43,982 bases of DNA from an uncultured Synechococcales cyanobacterium (GCA_902806435.1 CADCWO010000174.1:1-43982), one strand, 5' to 3'. Shown: positions 16,762-25,857, counted from the stretch's first letter. The notes: generated by a model from the sequence alone, not told the origin. Made by a program: numbers and translations.

Positions 16762-17247
16762 TTAAACTTCAGCGCCTGCTTTAGGCTCAGCACCCATAGG
16801 TCCAACAATGTCTCGGAATAAGGTCATCTGCTGATCAAATTCCAACCCCTTAATCTGGTTTAGGAGATCTTGGGATTCAGAGGAAAGCTGATAATCAGAA
16901 GGCATTGGGATGATTGTGCCTTGGTTCATACCTTGGGCAAGTAAATACCAAAACAGTAACTTAGTCGTGTCACTCAGAGAACCGTACTCCCGGGTAGTCT
17001 GAGTGTCTTTGCGCTCTACGAGATCGCGCTGAACCTGTAGTTGCTCCTCATGGGACATTTCTTTGACTTGATTAAATAGACCTTCGGCAATTGCATCAGA
17101 GGTCGTACTTGCACCCGGAGCTGCTTGGGTAATTGAGCCCCCCATTTCCTTATAAACAAACCAAAATAAGGCTAGTTGTTCATCAACACCGAGGCTTTGA
17201 AAAGCTTGAGTCGGTTTGTTGATTGTTTCATCATTAACAAAAGTCAT
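16762..17247 (-). CDS. Helical carotenoid protein (OCP N-terminal-domain-like), copy 1
   Basis: A 161-residue paralogue of the next gene, closer to OCP in the first helix bundle (VDEQLALFWFVYKEMGGSIT with APGAST, then LFWYLLAQGMNQGTIIPMPS and FRDIVGPMGAEP). Compared with its neighbour it has WFxYKEMG and keeps LFWYLL, so the two copies probably differ in carotenoid environment. Cytosolic, possibly phycobilisome-associated. It appears to begin the HCP transcript after the small acidic gene. A GTAN8TAC match lies at 17311-17324 but without a convincing -10. Confidence 0.87.
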   Translation of the reverse strand: MTFVNDETINKPTQAFQSLGVDEQLALFWFVYKEMGGSITQAAPGASTTSDAIAEGLFNQVKEMSHEEQLQVQRDLVERKDTQTTREYGSLSDTTKLLFWYLLAQGMNQGTIIPMPSDYQLSSESQDLLNQIKGLEFDQQMTLFRDIVGPMGAEPKAGAEV

Positions 17248-17361
17248 AGTGACTCCATACGTACAAACTTTTCAAAACTTAACAAAGAGATTAATTAAGT
17301 AAAACCTACCGTAGACAGAACTACTAAACACTCCAACGACAGATGCAGAGGAACATAAGCA

Positions 17362-17694
17362 TCAATGGTTTTCTTTCTCGTGCGGTTCTACTTCTGTAGG
17401 GGGAGTAATGTTTCCCCTAGCATTCTCTGTGGGTGTAGATGCTGTGTCACCAGCGACTGCTTCGCTCGTCGGATTTACTTGATCTTGGCTTACATCTAGA
17501 TCAGTTGGAGGTACTGTAGCTGCAGGTGTTTGGGTTGTGTCGCTCAGCTTAGACTTGAGATCATTTACTATGTCCCTTTCCGCTGCCAGTAGCTCTTCTT
17601 CCAGCAAAGCCTCAGAAATCGGTTCTTCTGAGTTCGGTTGATCAGTCACATTTCTGTGATGGAACTCAAAGTTTTTACTCGCTTCATCACTCAT
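17362..17694 (-). CDS. Small acidic Pro/Thr/Glu-rich protein of unknown function
   Basis: A 110-residue protein from the ATG at 17694 (the frame stays open upstream, but that segment lacks the same composition). A short helical Glu/Leu-rich part (EALLEEELLAAERDIVNDLK) is followed by a low-complexity tail rich in T, P, E, N and Q. There is no signal peptide or membrane segment. It lies 114 bases before the first HCP gene on the same strand and is divergent from the DJ-1 fusion. I do not recognise it; its position only suggests stress-linked expression. Confidence 0.55.
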   Translation of the reverse strand: MSDEASKNFEFHHRNVTDQPNSEEPISEALLEEELLAAERDIVNDLKSKLSDTTQTPAATVPPTDLDVSQDQVNPTSEAVAGDTASTPTENARGNITPPTEVEPHEKENH

Positions 17695-17969
17695 AATCGC
17701 CACTTTTATCCAGATGTCCACATAGTGCAGAATACCTGAAGATACAGTAGCCAGGTTATCCGCACTCACTAATCTACCCAATGAGCGAGGTCGTAGGAGC
17801 TTAGAGGACGTACGAATGAAGGAGGCAGAGTAAGGTCTTACAGGTAACCGCTGATAGCCATTTTTTCATGAGCTTTACAGTAACTATTTAATAACTTGTG
17901 ATACCTGTCGAACCTTCAAGTTAGGCCCATAAAATTAAATCGACTTAAAAATGCTAGAGAGGGACTGCT

Positions 17970-19070
17970 ATGGTTTCCGCTAACCAAGCAAATATAAAAC
18001 GAGTTGCCATCCTTGTTGAAAATGGTTTTGAAGATTCGGAATTTCAGGTACCCTACAAGGCTTTGAAGTTAACAACCGGGGTAGAGGTCGTCGTCCTTGG
18101 TTCACAAGCAAATGCAGAGTACAAGGGCAAGCAGGGCAAGGTTGTTATCAAGTCTAATGGAACAACGACGGAAACAGGACCAGAAACCTTTGATGCCGTT
18201 ATTGTTCCAGGTGGCATGGCTCCTGATATGATGCGCGTCAACCCCAACACGGTGCGTTTTGTGCAAGCAGCGATGTCACAAGGCAAAATTGTTGCCGCGG
18301 TTTGCCATGGACCGCAGGTGCTGATTAATGGTGACCTCCTACGGGGCAAAAAAGCAACAGGCTTTATTTCAATTCGCCAGGATATGGTCAATGCTGGTGC
18401 CAAATATATTGACGAACCGCTAGTGGTTGATGGTAATTTGATCACTTCGCGTCAGCCTGGCGATCTAGCAATTTTTACAACCGCAATCCTCAGTCGCCTT
18501 GGGTTAGGCGGCAAAAGTGCGGGCTTGCCGGATGAGAATGACCGCGAGGCACAGTGGTGGAAGCTTGCTGATGCCTGGGGTGGTTCTACAAAGAGCGAAA
18601 TTGTGGGTGCCCTTAACCAAGCTCTTGCCGGAGAGCGATATTCATGCAAAACCTTTGAACATGACGTAGAGAAAGCTTCTGACCCGCAACTGCGATCGCT
18701 TCTGCAAGAGATGATTCAGAATAAGCAGCGCCATATCCAGTTACTGGAAGATTATTTGGGCCTTCTGGGGGCAAGTGATTCTTTAAAGGCAAAAGCTGCT
18801 GATACCGTCGCCAAGATTAAGAGCCGGGTGGCCGGTAGCGACGATGCGTTTTTGATCCGGCAAACTCTGGAAGTGATTCAAAAAGGGGTTGTTGATACCT
18901 TCAAACTACAAACCCAATTAACTGATCCAGTAGCAACTGCAATATTCACTCGGATTGAAGAGGATTTAGCTCGGGATGAGCGGCGTGTAGCAGAGCTGTA
19001 CCGTGTTCACAGTGGCTCAGCAGAGATCCGCTCAGCTCAGCCAGTAATGGGCACTGTAACTGGTATGTGA
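17970..19070 (+). CDS. DJ-1/PfpI-domain protein fused to a ferritin-like helical domain
   Basis: A 366-residue protein. Residues 8-185 form a DJ-1/PfpI/ThiJ domain with an early Glu (ENGFEDSEF) and nucleophile C112 in AAVCHGPQVL. After a linker containing REAQWWKLADAWGG, residues 205-350 form a four-helix ferritin-like domain (ALAGERYSCKTFEHDVEKAS, MIQNKQRHIQLLEDYL, FKLQTQLTDPVATAIFTRIE) with Glu and EH positions that could bind metal. DJ-1-type domains act as glyoxalase, chaperone or protease-like stress proteins; the combined role is not known. The gene leads a unit with the SRPBCC protein and is divergent from the HCP cluster. A domain-level call only. Confidence 0.85.
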   Translation: MVSANQANIKRVAILVENGFEDSEFQVPYKALKLTTGVEVVVLGSQANAEYKGKQGKVVIKSNGTTTETGPETFDAVIVPGGMAPDMMRVNPNTVRFVQAAMSQGKIVAAVCHGPQVLINGDLLRGKKATGFISIRQDMVNAGAKYIDEPLVVDGNLITSRQPGDLAIFTTAILSRLGLGGKSAGLPDENDREAQWWKLADAWGGSTKSEIVGALNQALAGERYSCKTFEHDVEKASDPQLRSLLQEMIQNKQRHIQLLEDYLGLLGASDSLKAKAADTVAKIKSRVAGSDDAFLIRQTLEVIQKGVVDTFKLQTQLTDPVATAIFTRIEEDLARDERRVAELYRVHSGSAEIRSAQPVMGTVTGM

Positions 19071-19102
19071 GGGGCTGCAACTTATTACAAGGAGATAGAG
19101 GA

Positions 19103-19837
19103 ATGGAACCACAACCAAGATCGAGACCGGAGGATGAAAACGCTATCACTACTGCTCTAAACTCTGCCCTAGAGCCATCAACAGAAGGGGGAGTGACTAA
19201 AGCTGAGCGCTGGGGGTCGCTGTTAGGAGGTGGGGCTCTGGTTCTCTCTGGTCTTAGACAACGCTCGCTACGAGGGGCTTTGTTAGCGATCGCTGGGGGT
19301 GGTCTGCTTTACCGTGGAGCAACTGCACAAAAGGGTATTCAAGAAGAGATAGGTATGAGCAAAAGCATTAAGGTTGAGAAAACGGTCACGATTAACAAAC
19401 CGGCAGCTGAGCTTTATCAGTTTTGGCATAACTTTGAAAACTTACCCCGGTTTATGAAGCATCTGCAGTCAGTGACGGTGATTGATGCTAAGCGTTCACA
19501 CTGGGAAGCAAAGGCGCCTTTGGGCGCAACCGTAGCTTGGGATGCGGAGATCATCGATGAGCAAGAAAACCACTTGATTGCCTGGGCCTCTGTCGAAGGA
19601 GCAGACGTGGACAACTCTGGTTTTATCCGCTTTCAACCTGCCTCTGGTAATCGAGGCACAGAAGTTAAAGTTGTTTTGGAATACGATTTACCCGGTGGGG
19701 TGGTCGCCTCTACCCTTGCTAAGCTATTTGGCGAAGAGCCAGAACAGCAGATTGGAGATGATTTACGTCGATTCAAAATGCTGATGGAAGCGGGTGAGAT
19801 TGCGACAACAGAAGGTCAGCCATCTGGTCGCAAGTAG
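19103..19837 (+). CDS. SRPBCC-domain protein with N-terminal hydrophobic segment (YgaP/DUF2892-like)
   Basis: A 244-residue protein. Residues 40-80 contain small hydrophobic stretches (GGGALVLSGL and LRGALLAIAGGGLLYRGATA) like the DUF2892/YgaP membrane segment. Residues 95-230 form an SRPBCC/COQ10-like lipid- or hydrophobe-binding fold (VTINKPAAELYQFWHNFENL, PRFMKHLQSVTV, LFGEEPEQQIGDDLRRFK). Membrane-associated binding of a lipid-like ligand is plausible; no ligand is known. ATG 19103 has AAGGAG at 19089-19094. It starts 32 bases after the DJ-1 fusion stop, so one operon. Confidence 0.82.
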   Translation: MEPQPRSRPEDENAITTALNSALEPSTEGGVTKAERWGSLLGGGALVLSGLRQRSLRGALLAIAGGGLLYRGATAQKGIQEEIGMSKSIKVEKTVTINKPAAELYQFWHNFENLPRFMKHLQSVTVIDAKRSHWEAKAPLGATVAWDAEIIDEQENHLIAWASVEGADVDNSGFIRFQPASGNRGTEVKVVLEYDLPGGVVASTLAKLFGEEPEQQIGDDLRRFKMLMEAGEIATTEGQPSGRK

Positions 19838-19844
19838 CTAGATC

Positions 19845-20510
19845 TTAGGGCTTAGTTTGTACGCCGACTTGCTGGCACATCTCCAACACTGGGCAGGTAG
19901 CACAACGAGGTGAATGCCCTGTACAGATGTGTTTGCCAAAGGGCACCAGCAAGCGGTTGATCTCTACCCAGTAGGTTTGGGGTAACTTTGCTTCTAGAGC
20001 AACCAGGGTTTTTTCCGGTGTGCGAGCGTGTATGTAACCCCAGCGATTCGTTACCCGGTGGACGTGGATGTCGACACCGATGCGTGGCTGGTTGCAGGCA
20101 ATACCCAATACCAAGTTGGCACATTTAGGCCCAACACCGGGAAGTGAAAGGAGTACTTCAGCGTTACAGGGCAAGGTACCTGCATAGCTGTTAACTAAAC
20201 GGCAGGCGATCGTTTGAATCTGACGAGCTTTGGGTTCAGGGAAGGTACAGGCTTTAATCAACTCGTTGATCGTCCCTGGTGTGAGGCTGCTGATCGCTAC
20301 AGCTGTTCGAGCCTCGTTAAATAGCCGGTGAGCCACAGGAATGGTTATCTCATCGCGGGTGCGGATAGAAATTATACAGGCAATGAGTACCTCAAAAGGC
20401 GAGCAGTAACCCTGATCGACTAGCTCAAATAAAGCTGCCTTCGGGAATGGCTGTACTGCATTCTGAAGGTGCTGTATTGCTAGCTCAATATCGAAAGGCT
20501 GTTTACTCAT
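19845..20510 (-). CDS. nth: Endonuclease III family DNA glycosylase/AP lyase
   Basis: A 221-residue HhH-GPD protein. LPGVGPKCANLVLG carries the hairpin-helix-hairpin with the catalytic Lys129, and VDIHVHRVTNRWG gives Asp147, the same 18-residue spacing as in E. coli Nth. The [4Fe-4S] loop CTGHSPRCATCPVLEMC (C-x6-C-x2-C-x5-C) is intact. It removes oxidised pyrimidines and nicks the AP site. ATG 20510 is preferred to the preceding GTG 20513, with AAAGGTG upstream. It lies 43 bases after the PP2C gene and may be co-transcribed. Confidence 0.92.
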   Translation of the reverse strand: MSKQPFDIELAIQHLQNAVQPFPKAALFELVDQGYCSPFEVLIACIISIRTRDEITIPVAHRLFNEARTAVAISSLTPGTINELIKACTFPEPKARQIQTIACRLVNSYAGTLPCNAEVLLSLPGVGPKCANLVLGIACNQPRIGVDIHVHRVTNRWGYIHARTPEKTLVALEAKLPQTYWVEINRLLVPFGKHICTGHSPRCATCPVLEMCQQVGVQTKP

Positions 20511-20553
20511 CACCTTTACTCAACTTGGCTTGCCAAAAATTTACCTGCAAGAC

Positions 20554-21297
20554 CTAGATTTTCTGTGGGCTGAGCTTATCAATGGTAACAATGACAACGG
20601 TAATATTATCATGACCACCTTTGTCGTTAGCTGCTTTTACCAACGCTGCTGCTGCCTTTTCTCCTAGTTGGCTGGATTGGAGATATCCAGCAATTAAAGC
20701 ATCAGGTAATTCTTCTGTGAGGCCATCACTACAAAGAAGTAAGCGATCCCCTGGTTGTACCTCTAAGCGTTGGATCTCGATGTGCTCTAGGTCTTCCCGA
20801 CCTAAACACTGGGCTAGCATATGCCGCCAGGGATGAATTCGTGACTGCTCTTGAGTCAGTTTGCCATCTTTAACCGCTTGCGCAACCCAGGTATGATCCT
20901 GCGTAAGTTGCTGTAGCTGTTGACCTTGTAGTCGATAAAGCCGGGAATCACCAACATGAGCGCACCAAACCTGTTCTGCTCGAAAGATAACAGCAACAAC
21001 TGTCGTCCCCATATCTGAGCGTTCTGGGTGGTCATGCTGGTCCTGTAATATGACTTCATTGGCTTTTCGAAATGCAGCTTCCAATAGAACTTGAGAAGCT
21101 AGCGAAGATTGCCAATTTTTATCTAAATAAGTTTGAATAGCTTGAGTGGCCGCTTGGCTAGCTTCTTGACCACCAGCATGCCCGCCCATGCCATCAGCTA
21201 CGATAAAAAAACGACCAGCGTGGTCAATATGATAAGAGTCTTGGTTAACCGAGCGGCGAAGGCCCTGATCCGATAGGCCTGTAAAAGAACGTTCCAT
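20554..21297 (-). CDS. PP2C-family Ser/Thr protein phosphatase (Stp1-type)
   Basis: A 247-residue protein with the PP2C metal-binding motifs: SVNQDSYHID, FFIVADGMGGHAGG, MGTTVVAVIF, HVGDSRLYRL, LLLCSDGLTE and GGHDNITVVIV. It is a cytosolic, Mn2+/Mg2+-dependent phosphatase of bacterial Stp/PrpC type that reverses Hanks-type kinases. It starts 19 bases after the ABC1 kinase stop on the same strand, so phosphorylation partners may include products of this cluster or the Ser/Thr kinase at about 24 kb. ATG 21297 is chosen; a TTG two codons earlier is possible. Confidence 0.93.
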   Translation of the reverse strand: MERSFTGLSDQGLRRSVNQDSYHIDHAGRFFIVADGMGGHAGGQEASQAATQAIQTYLDKNWQSSLASQVLLEAAFRKANEVILQDQHDHPERSDMGTTVVAVIFRAEQVWCAHVGDSRLYRLQGQQLQQLTQDHTWVAQAVKDGKLTQEQSRIHPWRHMLAQCLGREDLEHIEIQRLEVQPGDRLLLCSDGLTEELPDALIAGYLQSSQLGEKAAAALVKAANDKGGHDNITVVIVTIDKLSPQKI

Positions 21298-21316
21298 ATT
21301 CAAGTTTTTTGACGCA

Positions 21317-23032
21317 TCAATTCATGCGCTCATACCGATCAAGACGAATCAGCAGCCGTATCAGACTAAATGCGGGAACCACAGCAACCAGAGCAGCAAT
21401 CACAGCCAACCAAAGATAACCTTGGACAAACAAAATGGTTGCTGATAAGACAAAAGTACCTGCGAGCACTGCAAAGTTGGTTCCGATCTGGGCGTTGCTA
21501 ATCCGGCGCAGGATTCGCTCAGTCTCAATAGAACGGACCCGCATTCGTAGATCACCTTGTTCTAGCTGGTCTAGTGTCCGCTCAATTCGGCGTGGTAGGC
21601 CGAAAGCAGTTCCTCCTACTTGGGCTGCTTGACGGCCGAGTTCACCTAGAATGCTACTATTTTCCTGGTTTGTGGAATTTCCGTTAGCCATAAGTTCTGT
21701 TGCAAAAGGCTTTGCAACCTCCATAAAGTTAAAGTCTGGATCCAGCCCTTTACCAACACCCTCTAACGTAGAGAAAGCCCGCATCACAAACGTAAAGGTT
21801 GCTGGAAAGCGGAAAGGCTGATTGTAGCTAATCTCATAGAGATCATCAGTGATCTGAGCCACTGACTGGTTTTCAAACGGCTGGTCCATAAAATGATCCA
21901 GCATGTACTGAATTGAGCGGCGCACTGGTCCCATATCTTCAACCGGCGCCAGTGCCCCCAGTTCAACTAAGGAATTTACGACTTGTTCTGCGTCTTTCTG
22001 GGCAATCCCCAAAAAAGTTTGAAGGAGCTTCTGACGGGTAACAGGTTGAACCTGACCCATCATGCCAAAGTCATAGAAAATTAATGCTCCTGTGGGGCTG
22101 ACGGCGATATTGCCGGGGTGCGGATCGGCGTGGAAGAAACCGTCATCCAGCAGTTGATGCAAATAAGCTTTTGCCCCTAAACGAGCCAACTCTTTGCGAT
22201 CCAGCCCTGCGGCTTCTAGGGCTTCATAGTGGCTGATCTTGATACCCGGAGCATACTCTAGGGTCAAAACCCGGGGAGAAGCATAGCGCCAATAAACCCG
22301 AGGCGTATGCACCCAATCCTGGCCCCGGAAGTTGCGCCGGAAAGTATCCGCGTTTCGCCCTTCATTCAGGTAGTCAATTTCTTCATAGAGGACGCGACAG
22401 CACTCCTCATAAATCCCGATCCAGTCGCGGCCCCGGCCCCACTCAGGGTGGCTTTGAAAGTAGCGAGTAATTCCTTTAAGAATATCCAGGTCAATCTCGA
22501 ACAGCTTTTTGAGAGCAGGCCGCTGTACCTTAACAACGACTGACTCCCCACTGTGTAATTGAGCTCTATGCACTTGGCCTAAGCTTGCCGCTGCCAAGGG
22601 AATTGGGTCAAAACTCCGAAAAAGCTTCGGAACTTTTTGGCCAAAATCTTGTTCAATAATTGTCTCTATCTTGTCGTAGCTGAAGGCAGGTACTTTGTCC
22701 TGTAGTTTAGCCAGCTCTTCAACGTACTCAGTCGGGAATAAATCTGCACGGGTAGAAAAAAATTGTCCCACCTTGATAAAGGTAGGCCCTAAATTGAGTA
22801 AAGTTTCTCGAACCCAAACTGCTTGGGCTCGACGCCTAGCAGATTTTTTGGCGTCAGTTACCTTCCCTCGATAGGTCCACGCTTGCTTGTTGAGCCAACT
22901 TGATGATACAAAGCCTAAAACAAAGGTCCAAATATCTAAAAAACGCCGGTGGTGAGAATAGTTTTCACGACTCCAGCGATAAGCTTTTTGCGTTCGTTTT
23001 GGCAAAACTGAGTCGTTAGAGAGAACAGACAC
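21317..23032 (-). CDS. ABC1/AarF (UbiB-like) family atypical kinase, copy 1
   Basis: A 571-residue protein with the ABC1 hallmarks in order: TFIKVGQFFSTRADL (KxGQ), AAASLGQVHRA (Ala-rich loop), VVVKVQRP (ATP-binding Lys), EEIDYLNEGRNA, FFHADPHPGNI, YDFGMMGQ, and a C-terminal hydrophobic hairpin (about 525-565). Family members are ATP-using regulators of quinone or lipid metabolism; plant relatives (ABC1K) sit on thylakoids or plastoglobules. The start is GTG at 23032, without a clear SD. It shares a strand and short gaps with the DUF6825-like gene and PP2C. Confidence 0.93.
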   Translation of the reverse strand: MSVLSNDSVLPKRTQKAYRWSRENYSHHRRFLDIWTFVLGFVSSSWLNKQAWTYRGKVTDAKKSARRRAQAVWVRETLLNLGPTFIKVGQFFSTRADLFPTEYVEELAKLQDKVPAFSYDKIETIIEQDFGQKVPKLFRSFDPIPLAAASLGQVHRAQLHSGESVVVKVQRPALKKLFEIDLDILKGITRYFQSHPEWGRGRDWIGIYEECCRVLYEEIDYLNEGRNADTFRRNFRGQDWVHTPRVYWRYASPRVLTLEYAPGIKISHYEALEAAGLDRKELARLGAKAYLHQLLDDGFFHADPHPGNIAVSPTGALIFYDFGMMGQVQPVTRQKLLQTFLGIAQKDAEQVVNSLVELGALAPVEDMGPVRRSIQYMLDHFMDQPFENQSVAQITDDLYEISYNQPFRFPATFTFVMRAFSTLEGVGKGLDPDFNFMEVAKPFATELMANGNSTNQENSSILGELGRQAAQVGGTAFGLPRRIERTLDQLEQGDLRMRVRSIETERILRRISNAQIGTNFAVLAGTFVLSATILFVQGYLWLAVIAALVAVVPAFSLIRLLIRLDRYERMN

Positions 23033-23105
23033 GCGCGTTCCTAAATCAGGTTTTGAGTTTGGATATTATTGCTTAATTATCGCCTAAATCGGCAACAGCA
23101 GGGGC

Positions 23106-23432
23106 TTAAGCAGAATGACTACGGTAGTTCTGGAGCCCAGAACGCAATTGAGCAATTTCAGCTCTCAGCTGATCGATGTCAGCTTGTAAGTCCGTTGGTT
23201 GTGAGTCTGAAGGGGCTGTAACAGTCGAAGCTTGCCCTTGTGTTGCCACAGCCTCAGCCCGGTTTGCCCGCTCAATAATTTGTTCTGTGAATTCTCTTAG
23301 ATGCTCTCGCTGTTCGGCATCAAACTTGCCAAGTTCACTCATTGCATTGGTCAGCGATGCTTCAAGTTGCTCATAGAGCACTTCAGCAGTAGCTCTACCT
23401 AGAAAAAACGCATGAACTAAAGGATCACTCAT
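23106..23432 (-). CDS. Small conserved-looking cyanobacterial protein (DUF6825-like)
   Basis: A 108-residue helical protein: LVHAFFLGRATAEVLYEQLE at the N-terminus, an Ala/Gln/Thr-rich linker and a C-terminal coiled coil (LQADIDQLRAEIAQLRSGLQ). No catalytic motif. I recall this type as a conserved cyanobacterial family found beside ABC1 kinases, with the DUF number from memory. It lies 73 bases upstream of the ABC1 gene, so it probably heads that operon. Confidence 0.65.
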   Translation of the reverse strand: MSDPLVHAFFLGRATAEVLYEQLEASLTNAMSELGKFDAEQREHLREFTEQIIERANRAEAVATQGQASTVTAPSDSQPTDLQADIDQLRAEIAQLRSGLQNYRSHSA

Positions 23433-23541
23433 AGAACTAAAACCTTTACAGCACCCGCAAAAATTATAACTTGCTTAAATTCACTCCTGCTTGAAAAAGG
23501 ACTTTCCGGGCTTGTTAGTAACTCATTAATGTTGCGCCTAG

Positions 23542-25158
23542 TTATGGGAAAGCCGGGTCAGAGCTTGGCGTAGATGTTGGAGCTGGCAAGGATAAATCAG
23601 GAGATGCGGCCGGAGGCTCTGGGTCGGGTTCAATTGAGGGGGCTGGGGATGAAGAGGGAGGAGCCGGAGCAACGCTAGCACTGGGAGGCAAATTTGGCTG
23701 TGGTGTATATAGCTCCGGTTCTGGTTGCGTAGGCAGAAGCTCAGCTGGTGTTTGGTCTTCGATTGGGGGAATCGTTTCAGGGGCAGGCTCTGTAGGCAAT
23801 GGCTCTTCCACAGGGGGCGTTGCAGGTGCTTCATCTACGGGGGGGACAACCGTTGATGTTTCCGCTGGGGCTGGCACTACCTCTATTGAGGGCGAGGGAA
23901 TGTTTACAGTCGCAGGGCTTTCACCATTGCGACTACGAAGGGCTAGGCCAAAGCCGATGCCAATAATAGCAGCTACTACCACGGCAGTGGTCAGCAAAAC
24001 TGGGAGGGGGAGTCGAAATCCGGATTGTCTAGCTGGTCCTTGGTAGTAAGTCGCCGGCCTTAGGGTGACTGCATGGTTGAGAGTACCAGGTCCTGACCTA
24101 TTCGACTGGGCTGAGGGGTTTTTTCCTTTGGGTAGGCTGGCGTTTGGCAGTGGGCGATCGCGTCCAGGTGGTGAGACAACCTCTGTCCGCTGCGTAATAT
24201 TAGGAGAGCCAACTGGCAGCTCGGCGGAAATAGCTGCTCTACTATCCGGTGACGGCTCCGATTGACGAGATTGCCACACTGGCAAGGTGGCGCTGGTCAA
24301 CGTTGCTGCGGTAGGGTCAGGACTGGAGGAATGGTGATTGAACCCTACTGGTCCAGCCAGTAGAGCTAGCCACTCTTTAACGGTTTGCGGTCGCTGGCTA
24401 GCTTCTAGGGCCATGCCCTTGAGGATTGCCTGCTCAACGGTCGGACTTAGATCTGGTTGAGTTTTTCGGAGGTCCCGCAAAGGAATGCGATCGCGAAGGA
24501 TAGACGCGATCGGCGGTTGGCCAGCCAGCAGAGCATAGAGAGTTGCTGCCAATGCATAAATGTCGGTTGCTGGCGCCCATTTGGGCTGCGGCAGGTACTG
24601 CTCTATCGGGGCATAGCCGGCCGACAGTAAGCCGGTATTGGTTTGGGTAACCCCAGCAGTAAACTCCCGAGCAATTCCAAAATCAATTAACACAACTGAT
24701 TCCGTACCTTGGCGTAGAATCGCGTTTTGGGGTTTTACATCCCGGTGCAGTAGACCATTGGCGTGGATCAGGGTCAGAGCGGCTCCCAGCTGACGAATGT
24801 AATGAATCGCTTGGGATTCTTTTAAGGGACGTTGACTACTGATTTCTGCTAGGGTTGGACCAGGTACGTAGTCCATCACAATGAAAGGCAGACCGGATTC
24901 CTCAAAGAAGTCGCTCACCCGTACGATGTTAGAATGTTGGAACCGGGCTAGCCGGCGCGCCTCATGAATAAACCGCTGCTGGAACTGGCTAAAGTCTGGG
25001 CGCCGACGAAGCTCTTCATTCAGGGTCTTAATGACAACAGCATGATTTAGGTAAATATGGGTTGCTTTGTAGGTGGTGCCAAACCCACCCTGGCTCAAAG
25101 CTGCATCAAGAACATATTTACCATTCTGCAAGGTGACGCCGACTGTCAGTTTCATCAT
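23542..25158 (-). CDS. Transmembrane Hanks-type Ser/Thr protein kinase
   Basis: A 538-residue protein. The kinase domain covers 10-275: Gly-rich loop QGGFGTTY, catalytic Lys44 in [21 protein letters not shown] and a P+1 region [12 protein letters not shown] basic, Pro-rich linker precedes one membrane segment (about 383-407, [20 protein letters not shown]), then a 130-residue Pro/Glu/Ser tail that lies outside. The tail has no sensor fold such as PASTA and may probe the wall. Initiation is at the first of two ATGs. The Stp-like phosphatase at 20.5-21.3 kb is a plausible counterpart. Confidence 0.93.
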   Translation of the reverse strand: MMKLTVGVTLQNGKYVLDAALSQGGFGTTYKATHIYLNHAVVIKTLNEELRRRPDFSQFQQRFIHEARRLARFQHSNIVRVSDFFEESGLPFIVMDYVPGPTLAEISSQRPLKESQAIHYIRQLGAALTLIHANGLLHRDVKPQNAILRQGTESVVLIDFGIAREFTAGVTQTNTGLLSAGYAPIEQYLPQPKWAPATDIYALAATLYALLAGQPPIASILRDRIPLRDLRKTQPDLSPTVEQAILKGMALEASQRPQTVKEWLALLAGPVGFNHHSSSPDPTAATLTSATLPVWQSRQSEPSPDSRAAISAELPVGSPNITQRTEVVSPPGRDRPLPNASLPKGKNPSAQSNRSGPGTLNHAVTLRPATYYQGPARQSGFRLPLPVLLTTAVVVAAIIGIGFGLALRSRNGESPATVNIPSPSIEVVPAPAETSTVVPPVDEAPATPPVEEPLPTEPAPETIPPIEDQTPAELLPTQPEPELYTPQPNLPPSASVAPAPPSSSPAPSIEPDPEPPAASPDLSLPAPTSTPSSDPAFP

Positions 25159-25187
25159 AGCGCTGGTGATGCCCCCGTTTAGCTTAT

Positions 25188-25219
25188 GCTAACGCGTTAG
25201 CTAAGTGCAATTACTTAGC
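25188..25219. promoter_or_regulatory. Overlapping palindromes upstream of the Ser/Thr kinase gene
   Basis: A perfect 14-base palindrome GCTAACGCGTTAGC (25188-25201) runs into a hairpin GCTAAGT-loop-ACTTAGC (25200-25219). They lie 30-61 bases before the kinase ATG. Operator, or attenuator of readthrough from the ribD unit; no T-run on the minus strand. Confidence 0.4.
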
Positions 25220-25241
25220 ACGTTTTGGGGCTCTTGTTAAC

Positions 25242-25853
25242 TTATTGTGGCGGTGACAGCATTGGTGAAGTGCCTTGCCCTGGGGCTGGTAAGAGGGGCG
25301 CAGTTGGAATAGCTTGGCTTTTTGTCAGTGTGACCGCAACTAAGGTATAGCCTAGGTAAGCGGGCAGAAGAATAGTCAGCAAAAGGGCGATTCCTCCGAC
25401 CCAGGTTGTGGGGTTGATTGTCGAGCCGTATTGACAGCGATAGGGGTCAATCTTCAGGGTTTCCGGCCGGATCAACTCCCGCAGGGCCATAGGCCGTTTA
25501 AACCGTAACCGCCGCTCGTCAAGTTTTTCGAGCAAGATCCAGCCCGCTTTCGCTTCTTCTTCGCAGACCTGCTGCAGCGTCTCGCGATTACGAAATAAGT
25601 TGCGGTTGGCACGCAGGATTTTGAATTCCCACCCCAGTTGCCGGGGCTCCTTACGAGGTTCAGCCTGCAAAGTAGTTTGAGTGGTTGCAGGTTCTGGTGA
25701 AATGCTTTCTTTAGATTCGTACTGAGTCAAGACCTCTTCTTCCTCTTGCTGTCTCTCTAAGCCACGCTGTTGCCAGCTTACCCATTCAGTTGCTGTGATT
25801 ACCAAGAGCCCTAAACTACCCGTCAGGAGACTTAATACAATGATTTCTGGCAT
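25242..25853 (-). CDS. Two-span membrane protein of unknown function
   Basis: A 203-residue protein. A membrane segment covers residues 2-22 (IIVLSLLTGSLGLLVITATE), followed by a long polar, Glu-rich cytoplasmic loop (residues 30-135) containing EFKILRANRNLFRNRETLQQ and AGWILLEKLDERRLRFKRP, a second membrane segment at about 153-180, and a Pro-rich end. The loop segment resembles DUF4177-like small domains. ATG 25853 starts four bases after the ribD stop, so translation is coupled to ribD. Function not recognised. Confidence 0.7.
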   Translation of the reverse strand: MPEIIVLSLLTGSLGLLVITATEWVSWQQRGLERQQEEEEVLTQYESKESISPEPATTQTTLQAEPRKEPRQLGWEFKILRANRNLFRNRETLQQVCEEEAKAGWILLEKLDERRLRFKRPMALRELIRPETLKIDPYRCQYGSTINPTTWVGGIALLLTILLPAYLGYTLVAVTLTKSQAIPTAPLLPAPGQGTSPMLSPPQ

Positions 25854-25857
25854 GGCC

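Noticed and set aside
16195-17247. Full orange carotenoid protein gene
   Set aside because: Both genes end after the helical N-terminal domain; the NTF2-like C-terminal sensor domain is absent.
17311-17324. GTAGACAGAACTAC, a third GTAN8TAC match, upstream of the first HCP gene
   Set aside because: No -10-like hexamer at the right distance, and about ten such matches are expected by chance in 44 kb.
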